This document shows, piece by piece, positions 8,362 through 16,704 of a DNA stretch of 22,735 bases. Every line of letters begins with the position of its first letter. Positions within the stretch are counted from its first letter, which is position 1. The notes below the pieces were generated by a model. The model was not told where the DNA came from and made no database searches. It worked only from the letters and a program-made list of their open reading frames with translations. The stretch lies in the IMG/VR virus record IMGVR_UViG_3300021378_000176, positions 1-22,735 of that record. One strand, 5' to 3'. Origin of the DNA: a virus. A program made the position numbers and the translations under genes.

Positions 8362-9294
8362 ATGACTAGACAAAATATTGGTATAGGCAGTTCAGCTAAT
8401 GACGGTAATGGTGATACATTACGACAAGCCGGAACAAAGATAAATTCAAACTTTGCTGAAGTATATGCATTACTCGGTGGAGGTGATAGTAGTAACTTAT
8501 CAACACAAATCACTTTAGAAAATGATGCAGTAACATTTGAAGGTTCAAGTGCCAATGATTTTGAAACAAGATTAAAAGCAACAAACGCTACACAGGACAA
8601 TGTTATTACATTACCAGATTCTACAGGAATTATTACACTTGACAATGCAATTCAGACGTTAACTAACAAAACACTAACAGCACCAATAATCGCATCAATA
8701 AAGAATACAGGAACATTAACTCTACCTACATCAACAGATACACTTATAGGAAGAGCCACAACAGATACATTAACTAATAAAACATTATCTTCACCATTAA
8801 TAAATAATCCGAAAATTGGTACACAAATATCAGATTCAACAGGTAACGAATTAATTAAATTTGTAAAAACTGGAAGTGCAGTAAACGAATTAACAATTGC
8901 AAACGGTGCATCAACTACTGGTCCTACACTTTCTGCAACAGGAGGTGGAGCTAATTTAAATATTATAATGGCACCTAAAGGTACAGGTTCGGTAGAATTA
9001 AATAAGGCAGCTTTTAGTTCTTCAACTATAACTGCAAACGGTGCGGCAAGTACAGCAGCAACTTTAATAATAGGAAATAAAAGTTCTCAACTAGATGTAT
9101 CATTAGCTGATGGAACAACAGTAGGTGAATATAAAATTTTTACAAATAAAGGTGCAGGTGCAATGCATGTTACACCTGCAAATTTTGCTCAAGGCACTAA
9201 GTTTGTATTAGCACAAAATGATGGTTGTACCTGTATTTGGGATGGAACTAATTGGTTCTTAATAGGTAACCAAGGCGAAGTAACGGTATCATAA
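8362..9294 (+). CDS. Baseplate/short-fibre protein with gp10-like N-terminus (310 aa)
   Basis: The first 40 residues (RQNIGIGSSANDGNGDTLRQAGTKINSNFAEVYALLGGGD) parallel the N-terminus of T4 gp10, which reads QNINIGNVVDDGTGDYLRKGGIKINENFDELY. This is the part of gp10 that lies nearest the wedge. The remainder is a fibre-like repeat region: TLTNKTLTAPII at about residues 100-111 and TLTNKTLSSPLI at about 133-144 are copies of the TLTNKTL repeat common in tail fibres. They are followed by GTGSVELNKAAFSS and a C-terminal beta segment (CTCIWDGTNWFLIGN). It is half the length of T4 gp10 (602) and lacks its C-terminal domains. It is the first gene after a late promoter, with AGGAAG before the ATG. 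It probably links wedge to fibres. Confidence 0.75.
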   Translation: MTRQNIGIGSSANDGNGDTLRQAGTKINSNFAEVYALLGGGDSSNLSTQITLENDAVTFEGSSANDFETRLKATNATQDNVITLPDSTGIITLDNAIQTLTNKTLTAPIIASIKNTGTLTLPTSTDTLIGRATTDTLTNKTLSSPLINNPKIGTQISDSTGNELIKFVKTGSAVNELTIANGASTTGPTLSATGGGANLNIIMAPKGTGSVELNKAAFSSSTITANGAASTAATLIIGNKSSQLDVSLADGTTVGEYKIFTNKGAGAMHVTPANFAQGTKFVLAQNDGCTCIWDGTNWFLIGNQGEVTVS

Positions 9295-9304
9295 GGAATA
9301 GAAT

Positions 9305-10675
9305 ATGTCAGCAATAATAACAGACTCGTTTAAAAAACAATTCATGCAAAAAATATTTGATGAAGCTTCAGGTTTAACTGCAAGATATTATATAGGTATT
9401 GGAAAAAATGATCAATGGAACTCAACCGAAACTGTTCCAACGCCGACAGATACACCTAAAACAATAAGAGAAGCACAAAATGCTTTACAATCCGTAAAAG
9501 CTGTAGGCTCAACATCCTTTGTAATACCAAGACACAATTGGAGCTCTGGTAGCGAATATAGCGGTTATGATGACGATTATAGCACAATACCATCAAATAC
9601 TTATTATGTTCTTACTGAAGATAACCATGTTTATATTTGTTTACAGCAAAGCAAAAGCGGAACTGGTACTATAAATAAATCAACAGTTAAACCTACTGGC
9701 ACATCACCAAAACCATTTAAAACTTCAGATGGGTACACTTGGAGGTTTTTATATGGATTATCTGGTAGTGATACAGCTGCATTCTTATCGGCTAACTTTA
9801 TTCCAGTTAAACTTGTAACCACTGCCAGCGATACGTTTGAAATACAACAAAAAGCTGCGCAAGACTCTGCAGATGCAGGTAGAATACTTAATATTGTAGT
9901 AGAGAATCAAGGGTCAGGATACACAGGCACTCCTATTGTTACAATAACAGGAAACGGTGGCGCTATAGGTGATAGTGCACAAGCAACTGCAATTGTATCA
10001 GGTGAAAAAATTGTTAAGATTGACATGTTAAATGAAAGTGCAGGTTCAGGGAAGAATTTTACAAATGCAACAGTTACAATTTCAAGTGGCGGTGGAAGCG
10101 GTGCAACAGCAAGAGCTGTGCTCGGTCCACCTGATGGAATTGGTGCAGATCCAAGAGATGAATTGAAAGCTACATCATTGATGTTTAACTCTAAACCAGC
10201 TGGAACAGAAAATGGAGATTTTTTAACAGGAACTAGTCAAGACTACAGACAAGTAATGTTGATTAGAAATCCACGTACTGACTCAGCTAATGGAACAATT
10301 CTTACTGCAACTACTGCTAAAGCTTTAAAATATTTACAAGTGGATTCAGCTTTTGGAAATCAATTATCTATTGACGAATTGATTACAAATAGCTTAACAC
10401 CACCAGCAAAAGCATACGTTAATGAAAAAGTAAATTTTGCTGCCTCTAGTATGAAAGTTTACTATCATCAAACCGACAGTACCGGTTATACACCGTTCTC
10501 AGTAGGAGATACTCTTACTGACGAAGGAAGTCAAACCGGAACAATTGCTGTAGTTGCAGATTCAAATGAGTTATACATTAACACTTCTGGAGAAGTTTTA
10601 TATATAGAAAATAGAGCACCAGTTATTAGAACTTCTACACAAACAGAAGATATTAAAGTAGTAGTTACACTATAA
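9305..10675 (+). CDS. gp8: Baseplate wedge protein gp8 (456 aa)
   Basis: gp8 is a dimeric wedge protein that binds gp6, gp7 and gp10 in T4. The N-terminus (ITDSFKKQFMQKIF ... YYIGIGKNDQWN) and the block VIPRHNWSSGSEYSGYDDDY (compare T4 VIPRRDWGDTRYPDPY) match gp8. So do DGYTWRFLYGLS (compare DGYVWEYLFEIP) and the very end, YIENRAPVIRTSTQTEDIKVVVTL (compare YMENRPPIIMAMDQTEEINILFTF). It is longer than T4 gp8 (334). The extra length includes a Gly-rich beta insertion at about residues 197-275 with two related units (QGSGYTGTPIVTITGNGG and AGSGKNFTNATVTISSGGG). The ATG at 9305 is preceded by TAAGGAATAG, a good ribosome binding site. Confidence 0.93.
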   Translation: MSAIITDSFKKQFMQKIFDEASGLTARYYIGIGKNDQWNSTETVPTPTDTPKTIREAQNALQSVKAVGSTSFVIPRHNWSSGSEYSGYDDDYSTIPSNTYYVLTEDNHVYICLQQSKSGTGTINKSTVKPTGTSPKPFKTSDGYTWRFLYGLSGSDTAAFLSANFIPVKLVTTASDTFEIQQKAAQDSADAGRILNIVVENQGSGYTGTPIVTITGNGGAIGDSAQATAIVSGEKIVKIDMLNESAGSGKNFTNATVTISSGGGSGATARAVLGPPDGIGADPRDELKATSLMFNSKPAGTENGDFLTGTSQDYRQVMLIRNPRTDSANGTILTATTAKALKYLQVDSAFGNQLSIDELITNSLTPPAKAYVNEKVNFAASSMKVYYHQTDSTGYTPFSVGDTLTDEGSQTGTIAVVADSNELYINTSGEVLYIENRAPVIRTSTQTEDIKVVVTL

Positions 10676-10687
10676 TAGGATATTAAT

Positions 10688-13600
10688 ATGGCGACAACAT
10701 TCACAGAAACCAGTTTAGCAACCACATATAAAGATGATTTTCGTGATAGTGATAACTATCATAGAATATTATTCAATACAGGTGTTGGATTACAAGCAAG
10801 AGAGTTAACACAACTTCAAACGATATTGCAAAGTCAAATAGAAAGATTTGGTAATAACGTATTTAAAGAAGGTGCTGTAGTAAAACCAGGCGGAGTAAAT
10901 GTAAATCCTCAATATGAATTTATAAAACTCGATACAACTGATCCATCGCATGTTTTACCAACAGATATAACAACACTTGTAGGTAAAACTGTAACAGGGC
11001 AAACTTCATCAATAGTTGCAACAATACTAGAAGTGGTTGCTGCAGTAGGCAGTGATCCTGCAACTCTTTATGTTAAGTACACAAACACAAGTTCAGCTCA
11101 AGGCAGCACTGATGTTGTAACACAACGAATGTCTGGTAACGAAGTAATGGATGTGTCAGACGGAACTGATTTAAAAGTAAAACTTTCTACAATAGCAGAT
11201 CCATCAACTGGAAAAGGAACACAAGTTACGGCTTTAGGCGGTATATATTATGTAAGAGGTAATTTTGTATTAACTCAAGATCAATCTAAGATAATATCAA
11301 AATATACTGATATACCAGATACTGATATCGGATTTAAAACAGTTGAAGACGTTGTAACTGCAAGTGATAACAATGCATTATACGATAATCAAGGAAGTGT
11401 TCCGAATGTTTCTGCTCCAGGCGCTGATAGATATCGTATAACGCTTACAATAGCTGAACGTAGTGAAATGACATCAAGTGATAACTTTGTTCATGTTGCA
11501 ACAATTAAAAAAGGTCAGATATATAGTGCAGTTGCCACAACAAATTCATATAATATACCTAATGAACTTATTGCAAAGAGAATAGAAGAGAATTCTGGTG
11601 ATTATATAGTCAAACCTTTCTCTGCTAGATTTGACTTAGATTCACAAAACACACATTTACTTTTAAATGTTAGTGACGGTGTTGCAGTGGTTAGAGGTTT
11701 TAGATCAATTGTAACAAAACCTTCAACCTTTAGAATAACAAAACCAGCTGTAACGACCACTGTAAACAACGAACCAGTGGGTGCAACTCATGGAGCATAT
11801 GTATTTGTAGATGTGGCACATAGCGGTTTAGGAAAAACAAAAGGTATACCAAACTTCAATCAATTAGAAGAAATGAATTTAAGATCAGCTGTCACGCATG
11901 GTGGAAGTACAATTGGTACAGCACGAGTTAAAGCAATAACTAAAAGTGGTACTAATTTAAAAATGCATCTCATAGATATTAATCTTAATTCTGGCGAAGT
12001 TTTTAGAGATGTCAAAAGTATAGGCACATCTACTAGTAACTTTTTTAATATTACACTTGAAAACTCTAAAGGTGTACTAAAAGAACCTTATGAAAAATAT
12101 AATTTTTTCTCATTACCTAATCCAAGGCCTACAGCTCTATCAGATTTAACTTACACAGCTCAAAGAAGATTTCCAACTCTGTCTGCAAATGGTTCGGGTG
12201 TAGTAACACTTACGGGATTAACAACAGCTGGAGAAATTTATACACAGACAGGTGATTTTGTTTTTGCAAAGGCAGATAGTGATGTATCGGCAGCTACACC
12301 TTCATATTCTTTAACACCTAGTGCTTCAGCACCAACAGGTGGTACTGCAAACTTTGGAACAGCTGCAGATGTTGCAACTATTTCAAGTTCTTCTAATATA
12401 GAACTCGCAGCATTTGTAAGTAAAACACAAACAACTCCTAAAACTAAAACATTGACAAATATGACTTTAACAAATACTGTTGAATCAGATGGTGCAGGTT
12501 TTAAATTTGTTAATATGAAACGTGCAGATATTTATGAAGTAGATGAAATTGTTAATGCATCTGACAGTAATGAAAGCTATGCAACGAGGTTTATTGTTGA
12601 CAACGGTCAACGCCCATCACATTATGATGTTGGTAGACTAATATTAAGATCAGGTCAATCGGCGCCGTCTGGAAGTGTTTCTATGAAATACAAATTCTTT
12701 GATCCAACTGGCGGTGGAGATTACTTTTCTGTAAATTCGTATGCTGGTCAAGTTGATTATGATAAAATACCTAATTATAATTTAGGTGGAGGCCAGTTAA
12801 TAAATTTAAGAGATGTCATAGATTTTAGGTCAGTATCAGATTCTGCTGGAAACTTTAATACCAGTGGTGCAACTATGTTAGAAACTCCTCAAGATGGAAG
12901 CACTATAACTGCAGATGTTACTTACAATTTAGCTACTCCAGCAAAACTAGTCATAGATAAAAACTCAAAATTAGATTTTGTATTCGGAGCTCCTGGATTT
13001 AATCCGATTTTGCCTGTAACTCCAGATGGTAGTTTACCATTATATGATATAATAATGAATCCTGGTGTACTAAATGATTCTGACGTGTCTTTATCAAAAT
13101 ACAATTTTAAAAGATTTACTATGAAAGATATAGGTAAATTAGAAAACAGAGTAGAGAGACTTGAAGAAACAACTACATTAAATTTATTAGAAACTGATAC
13201 TAAATATTTACAAGTTTTAGATTCTTCTGGAAATGATAGAACTAAGAGTGGCTTTTTTGTAGATGCATTTAAAGATCATCGCGGTGCAGAAATGTCAGTG
13301 CCGTATGAATATAGAGCTTCAACTGATTTTACAAATCGAGTAGTAAGGCCTATGACAAGACATGATCAAATACGATTAACATATGATTCAGCATCATCTA
13401 CTAACACTATAAAAAGAGGTGATAACGTTTATATAAAGTATGATCAAAGTGAATACATAAATCAGACAACAGCAAGTAAAGCTGTTAAAGTTAATCCGTT
13501 TTCAGTTACTATATATGAAGGAACAATTACACTGTCACCTTCTTCTGATGAATGGAGAGATGTAGAAAGAGTTCCTGACAAGATAATTCAAGGAGGCACT

Positions 13601-14902
13601 CTTATTTCACCTATACCCGCTTATCAATTTAATGATCACATCGCAAACTGGGCTGGAAATAGTGGTAAAGATGCTGTTCCTGCAGTTGCAACTGGAGAAA
13701 CGTTGTTGAATATAGTAAATGATAGAATTATTGAAACTACAACAGCAAATTTTATGAGATCAAGAAAAGTTTATTTTAGAGCTGAAGGTTTAAGACCTAA
13801 TACACGAGTATTTACTTTCTTAGACGGAGTCAATATTACAAGCTTAACAAACGGTGGCGGCGGTCCTACTTTGTTCCAACATTATTCAGACACAGATTCT
13901 GATTTTGGTAATACACTAAGTGATGTAACAATACACCCATCAGGATCTTCAACACTCGTTACAGATGCAAATGGAACAGTTTCTGGATCATTTATAGTGC
14001 CAAACAATGATACAACTAGAATACGAACTGGAACTAGAGAATTTAAAGTGTTAGATATAAGTGTAGACAAAGAGACTGATGCTGCAGCAATGGCTTCAAC
14101 TAACTACACTTCGCAAGGGTTTTTAGACACTAAACAAGCTACATATGAGTCTACTCGAGTCATAGTGCAAACTGGAGGTTTAATATCATATAACGAGGGT
14201 GGAGACCATAAATCACCAGTCACTGATGATTGGGGTGTTAACTTAGCTACAGCCGTAGTGAGTTTAGGCTTAATTGATCAACAATTTAGCAATTATGCTG
14301 ATGCAAATGGATATGGGCTAAACTATACCGATCCAGCACCAAAATCTGGGTACCTGTCACACTCAAATGCAATCAATGCAATCAATAACGCCATTGCATC
14401 TAAAGTAGGTGTGCACTTAGGTATACCTACCTATACTAATAATAATCAAGACGATGGTCCTGGCGGCGGCATGAATGGTGATGAACACGGTTATACTGAT
14501 GATAACGGTTATGGTGTGGCATGTCTATTAGAAGATATGTTAGTAATGTTGAATGGTGTGTTATCGACAGTGGTAAATGTTAAAGTAGGAGATATTGTTT
14601 CTGGAAGCTTAGTGACAGAGGTTATGCAAAAACACATGAGAAATGCTTATTACATAATTAATAATGAATTAAAAATAACTAATGATCACCCTGTTTTAAC
14701 TAACTTAGGTTGGAAGAGAACAGAAGAGGTTGAAATTGGTAACTATATAAATGGCGTAAAAGTAGAAACCATAGATTTTATTGAAAAAATTATTCCTACA
14801 GTTTATATAGGAACAACTAATGAAAGCTTTGATGTGTATTGTAACAATAACATTTACACAGTTCATGGCCAATATAAACAATTATTAAAAAAGGCGAGTT
14901 AA
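10688..14902 (+). CDS. Large virion structural protein, DUF4815-type, with C-terminal Hint domain (1404 aa)
   Basis: The start has AGGA at 10677-10680. The N-terminus (TTFTETSLATTYKDDFRDSDNYHRILFNTGVGLQARELTQLQTILQSQIERFG) is the signature of the DUF4815 family of large tail/baseplate-peripheral proteins in marine T4-like phages. At about residues 810-840 a short coiled coil (MKDIGKLENRVERLEETTTLNLLETDT) is also typical. After about residue 1190 come a fibre-like segment, then a Gly/Asp/Asn-rich linker (GGGMNGDEHGYTDDNGYG). A 126-residue Hint domain begins at Cys1279 and is annotated separately. The family usually continues into a domain containing P-[IL]-A-Q-[ST]-F; here that domain is encoded by the next gene, so the protein seems to be split at the Hint domain. 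The exact virion location is unknown; neighbours suggest the outer baseplate or fibre base. Confidence 0.85.
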   Translation: MATTFTETSLATTYKDDFRDSDNYHRILFNTGVGLQARELTQLQTILQSQIERFGNNVFKEGAVVKPGGVNVNPQYEFIKLDTTDPSHVLPTDITTLVGKTVTGQTSSIVATILEVVAAVGSDPATLYVKYTNTSSAQGSTDVVTQRMSGNEVMDVSDGTDLKVKLSTIADPSTGKGTQVTALGGIYYVRGNFVLTQDQSKIISKYTDIPDTDIGFKTVEDVVTASDNNALYDNQGSVPNVSAPGADRYRITLTIAERSEMTSSDNFVHVATIKKGQIYSAVATTNSYNIPNELIAKRIEENSGDYIVKPFSARFDLDSQNTHLLLNVSDGVAVVRGFRSIVTKPSTFRITKPAVTTTVNNEPVGATHGAYVFVDVAHSGLGKTKGIPNFNQLEEMNLRSAVTHGGSTIGTARVKAITKSGTNLKMHLIDINLNSGEVFRDVKSIGTSTSNFFNITLENSKGVLKEPYEKYNFFSLPNPRPTALSDLTYTAQRRFPTLSANGSGVVTLTGLTTAGEIYTQTGDFVFAKADSDVSAATPSYSLTPSASAPTGGTANFGTAADVATISSSSNIELAAFVSKTQTTPKTKTLTNMTLTNTVESDGAGFKFVNMKRADIYEVDEIVNASDSNESYATRFIVDNGQRPSHYDVGRLILRSGQSAPSGSVSMKYKFFDPTGGGDYFSVNSYAGQVDYDKIPNYNLGGGQLINLRDVIDFRSVSDSAGNFNTSGATMLETPQDGSTITADVTYNLATPAKLVIDKNSKLDFVFGAPGFNPILPVTPDGSLPLYDIIMNPGVLNDSDVSLSKYNFKRFTMKDIGKLENRVERLEETTTLNLLETDTKYLQVLDSSGNDRTKSGFFVDAFKDHRGAEMSVPYEYRASTDFTNRVVRPMTRHDQIRLTYDSASSTNTIKRGDNVYIKYDQSEYINQTTASKAVKVNPFSVTIYEGTITLSPSSDEWRDVERVPDKIIQGGTLISPIPAYQFNDHIANWAGNSGKDAVPAVATGETLLNIVNDRIIETTTANFMRSRKVYFRAEGLRPNTRVFTFLDGVNITSLTNGGGGPTLFQHYSDTDSDFGNTLSDVTIHPSGSSTLVTDANGTVSGSFIVPNNDTTRIRTGTREFKVLDISVDKETDAAAMASTNYTSQGFLDTKQATYESTRVIVQTGGLISYNEGGDHKSPVTDDWGVNLATAVVSLGLIDQQFSNYADANGYGLNYTDPAPKSGYLSHSNAINAINNAIASKVGVHLGIPTYTNNNQDDGPGGGMNGDEHGYTDDNGYGVACLLEDMLVMLNGVLSTVVNVKVGDIVSGSLVTEVMQKHMRNAYYIINNELKITNDHPVLTNLGWKRTEEVEIGNYINGVKVETIDFIEKIIPTVYIGTTNESFDVYCNNNIYTVHGQYKQLLKKAS
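14522..14899 (+). other. Hint (intein/hedgehog-type autoprocessing) domain, residues 1279-1404 of the DUF4815 protein
   Basis: The domain begins CLLEDMLVMLNGVLSTVVNV-KVGDIV, matching the Hint pattern of a nucleophilic Cys followed by D-x-x-V and K-V-G-D. Block-B-like T-x-x-H is present as ITNDHPVLTNLGWKRTEEVEIGNYI (Thr1331, His1334). The last block is SFDVYCNNNIYTVHGQYKQLL. By hand alignment the terminal His-Asn of true inteins is absent, and only a few residues follow. There is no endonuclease domain. Known Hint domains with Cys1 and T-x-x-H perform an N-to-S acyl shift, giving cleavage or ester transfer at the upstream bond (Ala1278-Cys1279). Activity here is inferred, and full splicing is unlikely. 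Confidence 0.75.
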
Positions 14903-14905
14903 AAT

Positions 14906-16489
14906 ATGTCAGTAACATCAACCGGATATAGAGTTGGAAAGCAACCAATAGCTCAATCGTTTTACATCGATGATCCTGCAGGAATTTATTGCACTAAAGT
15001 AGATTTATTTTTTAAAGCAGCTGATGAAAACGCTCCGATACAAGTACAAATTAGGCCTATGGTTAATGGGTTTCCTTCATCGAACACTATAATCCCAGGA
15101 ACTATAAAATCATTACCGGGTAGTACGTTTTCAGGTGGAGCAAGTATATCTGCAGATGCTACTACAGCAACTACATTTGAATTTGATGAGCCTACGTATT
15201 TGAAAGGATTAAATGAATATGCATTAGTAGTCATAGCAGATTCAAAAGATTATGAAATTTATATAGCTGAAATTAATGATTTTGTAGTAGGTTCTACAGA
15301 GAAGCGTGTAAATAAACAACCTGTATTAGGAAGTTTATTCTATTCACAAAATGGCTCAACATTCACTCCTTCACAAAATCAAGATTTAACTTTTAAAATA
15401 TATCAAGCAAAATTTAAACATTCAACTGCGACTATAGCATTACATAATGCGCCAGTTCCTAAGCAACTACTTAATCCAAATCCTTTAAAAACTATTTCAA
15501 CATCGCAAACAGTAAGAGTGACTCATGCTAATCATGGTATGCAAGTTGGTCAACCTATAACTTTATCTGGTGTTGATTCTGCAGGTGTAGGCGGAATATC
15601 TGCTTCAACATTAAATCAGCGTCATACTATTACAGCAATTGATCACACTGGTTATACTTTCACATCAGATTCTGCTGCAGATTCAGATGCTTTCGGTGGA
15701 GGAACTATTATTCAATCTACTAAAAATATATTGTATAATAACATATATCCATCAATAGCTGCGTTAATACCTGCAGGCCAGCAATTTAATGCTAGTGTTA
15801 AAACTACTACCGGAAAATCTTACGCAGGAATTGAGACAGCATTTCAAAAACAATCATCATTTGAATCTGTGCAAATTAATGAAAACAATACTAAAAGTAC
15901 TTTAATGATGATAGCTCATGACAGTGCTGAAACAAGTGATATTGGTGCTGGAATAAAGTCTCTAGATTTTAATATTTCAATAGTAAATGCTGATTCTAAT
16001 ATGGCACCTATGTTAGATTTACAAAGAACTTCTGTAGGACTAATAAGTAATATAATTGACAAACAAAATGAAACTATATTAGATAATCACAATGTTCCAT
16101 TAGCATATGTAGACGAAACTTCAGCGAGAGGTGGAAGCAGTGCAGCTAAACATTTAACTAAGACAATAGTTTTAAATGAAGAAGCTGTAGGATTAAAAGT
16201 ATTGTTGTCTGCTAACAGACCATCGACTGCTGATTTTCAAGTTTATTTTAGAACAGCTGATGCCGATACTTCTATAGTGACACAAAATTTTATCTTAGCA
16301 TCTCAAGAAACAGTTATTCCAACTGATGAAAACCCTAGCATTTTTAGAGAATACACGTATCTTATAGGAGGCCAAGGCGGAGATATAGCAGCATTTACTA
16401 AATTTCAATTAAAAATAGTATTTAGAAGTACTAACCAAGCACTTGTTCCATCAATATCTTCATTACGCGCTATAGCATTGAGCGCGTAA
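14906..16489 (+). CDS. Virion structural protein, apparent C-terminal half of the DUF4815-type tail protein (527 aa)
   Basis: It begins only three bases after the previous stop, with an AAGGCGAG purine run about 11 bases upstream. Residues about 10-170 form a domain I know from large marine myovirus tail proteins: GKQPIAQSFYIDD, TKVDLFFKAAD, VQIRPMVNGFPSS, TTFEFDEPTYLKGLNEYALVVIADSKDY and VNKQPVLGSLFYSQNGSTFTPSQNQDLTFKIYQAKF. In relatives this domain is, to my recollection, in the same polypeptide as DUF4815 and contains the motif DPLAQ[ST]F. The rest is beta-rich with no clear family. It presumably assembles with the 1404-residue protein at the baseplate periphery. The last codons, with unusually GC-rich CGC GCT and AGC GCG, form one arm and part of the other arm of a 13-bp hairpin. 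Confidence 0.75.
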   Translation: MSVTSTGYRVGKQPIAQSFYIDDPAGIYCTKVDLFFKAADENAPIQVQIRPMVNGFPSSNTIIPGTIKSLPGSTFSGGASISADATTATTFEFDEPTYLKGLNEYALVVIADSKDYEIYIAEINDFVVGSTEKRVNKQPVLGSLFYSQNGSTFTPSQNQDLTFKIYQAKFKHSTATIALHNAPVPKQLLNPNPLKTISTSQTVRVTHANHGMQVGQPITLSGVDSAGVGGISASTLNQRHTITAIDHTGYTFTSDSAADSDAFGGGTIIQSTKNILYNNIYPSIAALIPAGQQFNASVKTTTGKSYAGIETAFQKQSSFESVQINENNTKSTLMMIAHDSAETSDIGAGIKSLDFNISIVNADSNMAPMLDLQRTSVGLISNIIDKQNETILDNHNVPLAYVDETSARGGSSAAKHLTKTIVLNEEAVGLKVLLSANRPSTADFQVYFRTADADTSIVTQNFILASQETVIPTDENPSIFREYTYLIGGQGGDIAAFTKFQLKIVFRSTNQALVPSISSLRAIALSA

Positions 16490-16493
16490 TGAA
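16459..16493 (+). promoter_or_regulatory. 13-bp perfect inverted repeat over a stop/start junction
   Basis: The left arm is 16459-16471 (TTCATTACGCGCT), the loop is 9 bases, and the right arm is 16481-16493 (AGCGCGTAATGAA). The right arm contains the stop codon of the upstream gene (16487-16489) and the ATG of the next gene (16489-16491). In the mRNA this hairpin would bury the second start codon until a ribosome finishing the first gene opens it. This fits translational coupling or throttling. A T-run typical of an intrinsic terminator is missing (AAATATTTAAAAG follows), so termination is less likely. Confidence 0.7.
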
Positions 16494-16704
16494 ATATTTA
16501 AAAGTTGAAGGAAACGGCAACTTAGTAAGAGATACATCTACAGGAGCTATTTTGAATATAAATAAAGATGAGATCAGTGCGGCAAGAAAAAGAAAGCTTG
16601 AAAGAAGACAAAAAGAAAAAGATTTTGAAGATTTAAAAAACGATGTTACTGAAATGAAATCTATGTTACAGAAATTAATAGAGGGAAAAGATGGCAGTCA
16701 CTGA
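16489..16704 (+). CDS. Small coiled-coil structural-region protein (71 aa)
   Basis: The start overlaps the previous stop (TAATG) and lies inside a strong hairpin. The N-terminal 30 residues (VEGNGNLVRDTSTGAILNINKDE) resemble the conserved start of a small protein found among tail genes of marine T4-like phages. The rest is a highly charged helix (ARKRKLERRQKEKDFEDLKNDVTEMKSMLQKLIEG), likely coiled coil. Function is unknown; the family is usually a virion-associated or assembly protein by position. The gene overlaps the next start by 14 bases. Confidence 0.75.
   Translation: MKYLKVEGNGNLVRDTSTGAILNINKDEISAARKRKLERRQKEKDFEDLKNDVTEMKSMLQKLIEGKDGSH

Noticed and set aside
9670-9677. TATAAATA octamer inside gp8 (+ strand)
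   Set aside because: It lies in the middle of a conserved coding region (codons for Thr-Ile-Asn-Lys), with no start codon or ribosome binding site nearby and no extended flanks.
14522-15000. A functional trans-splicing split intein joining the 1404- and 527-residue proteins
   Set aside because: The second protein shows no Int-C segment ending in His-Asn, and the first lacks a C-terminal splice junction.
16557-16564. TATAAATA octamer inside the 71-residue gene (+ strand)
   Set aside because: It encodes Asn-Ile-Asn-Lys within a conserved-looking part. It could feed the gene at 16691, but the flanks do not match the other late promoters, so I do not call it.
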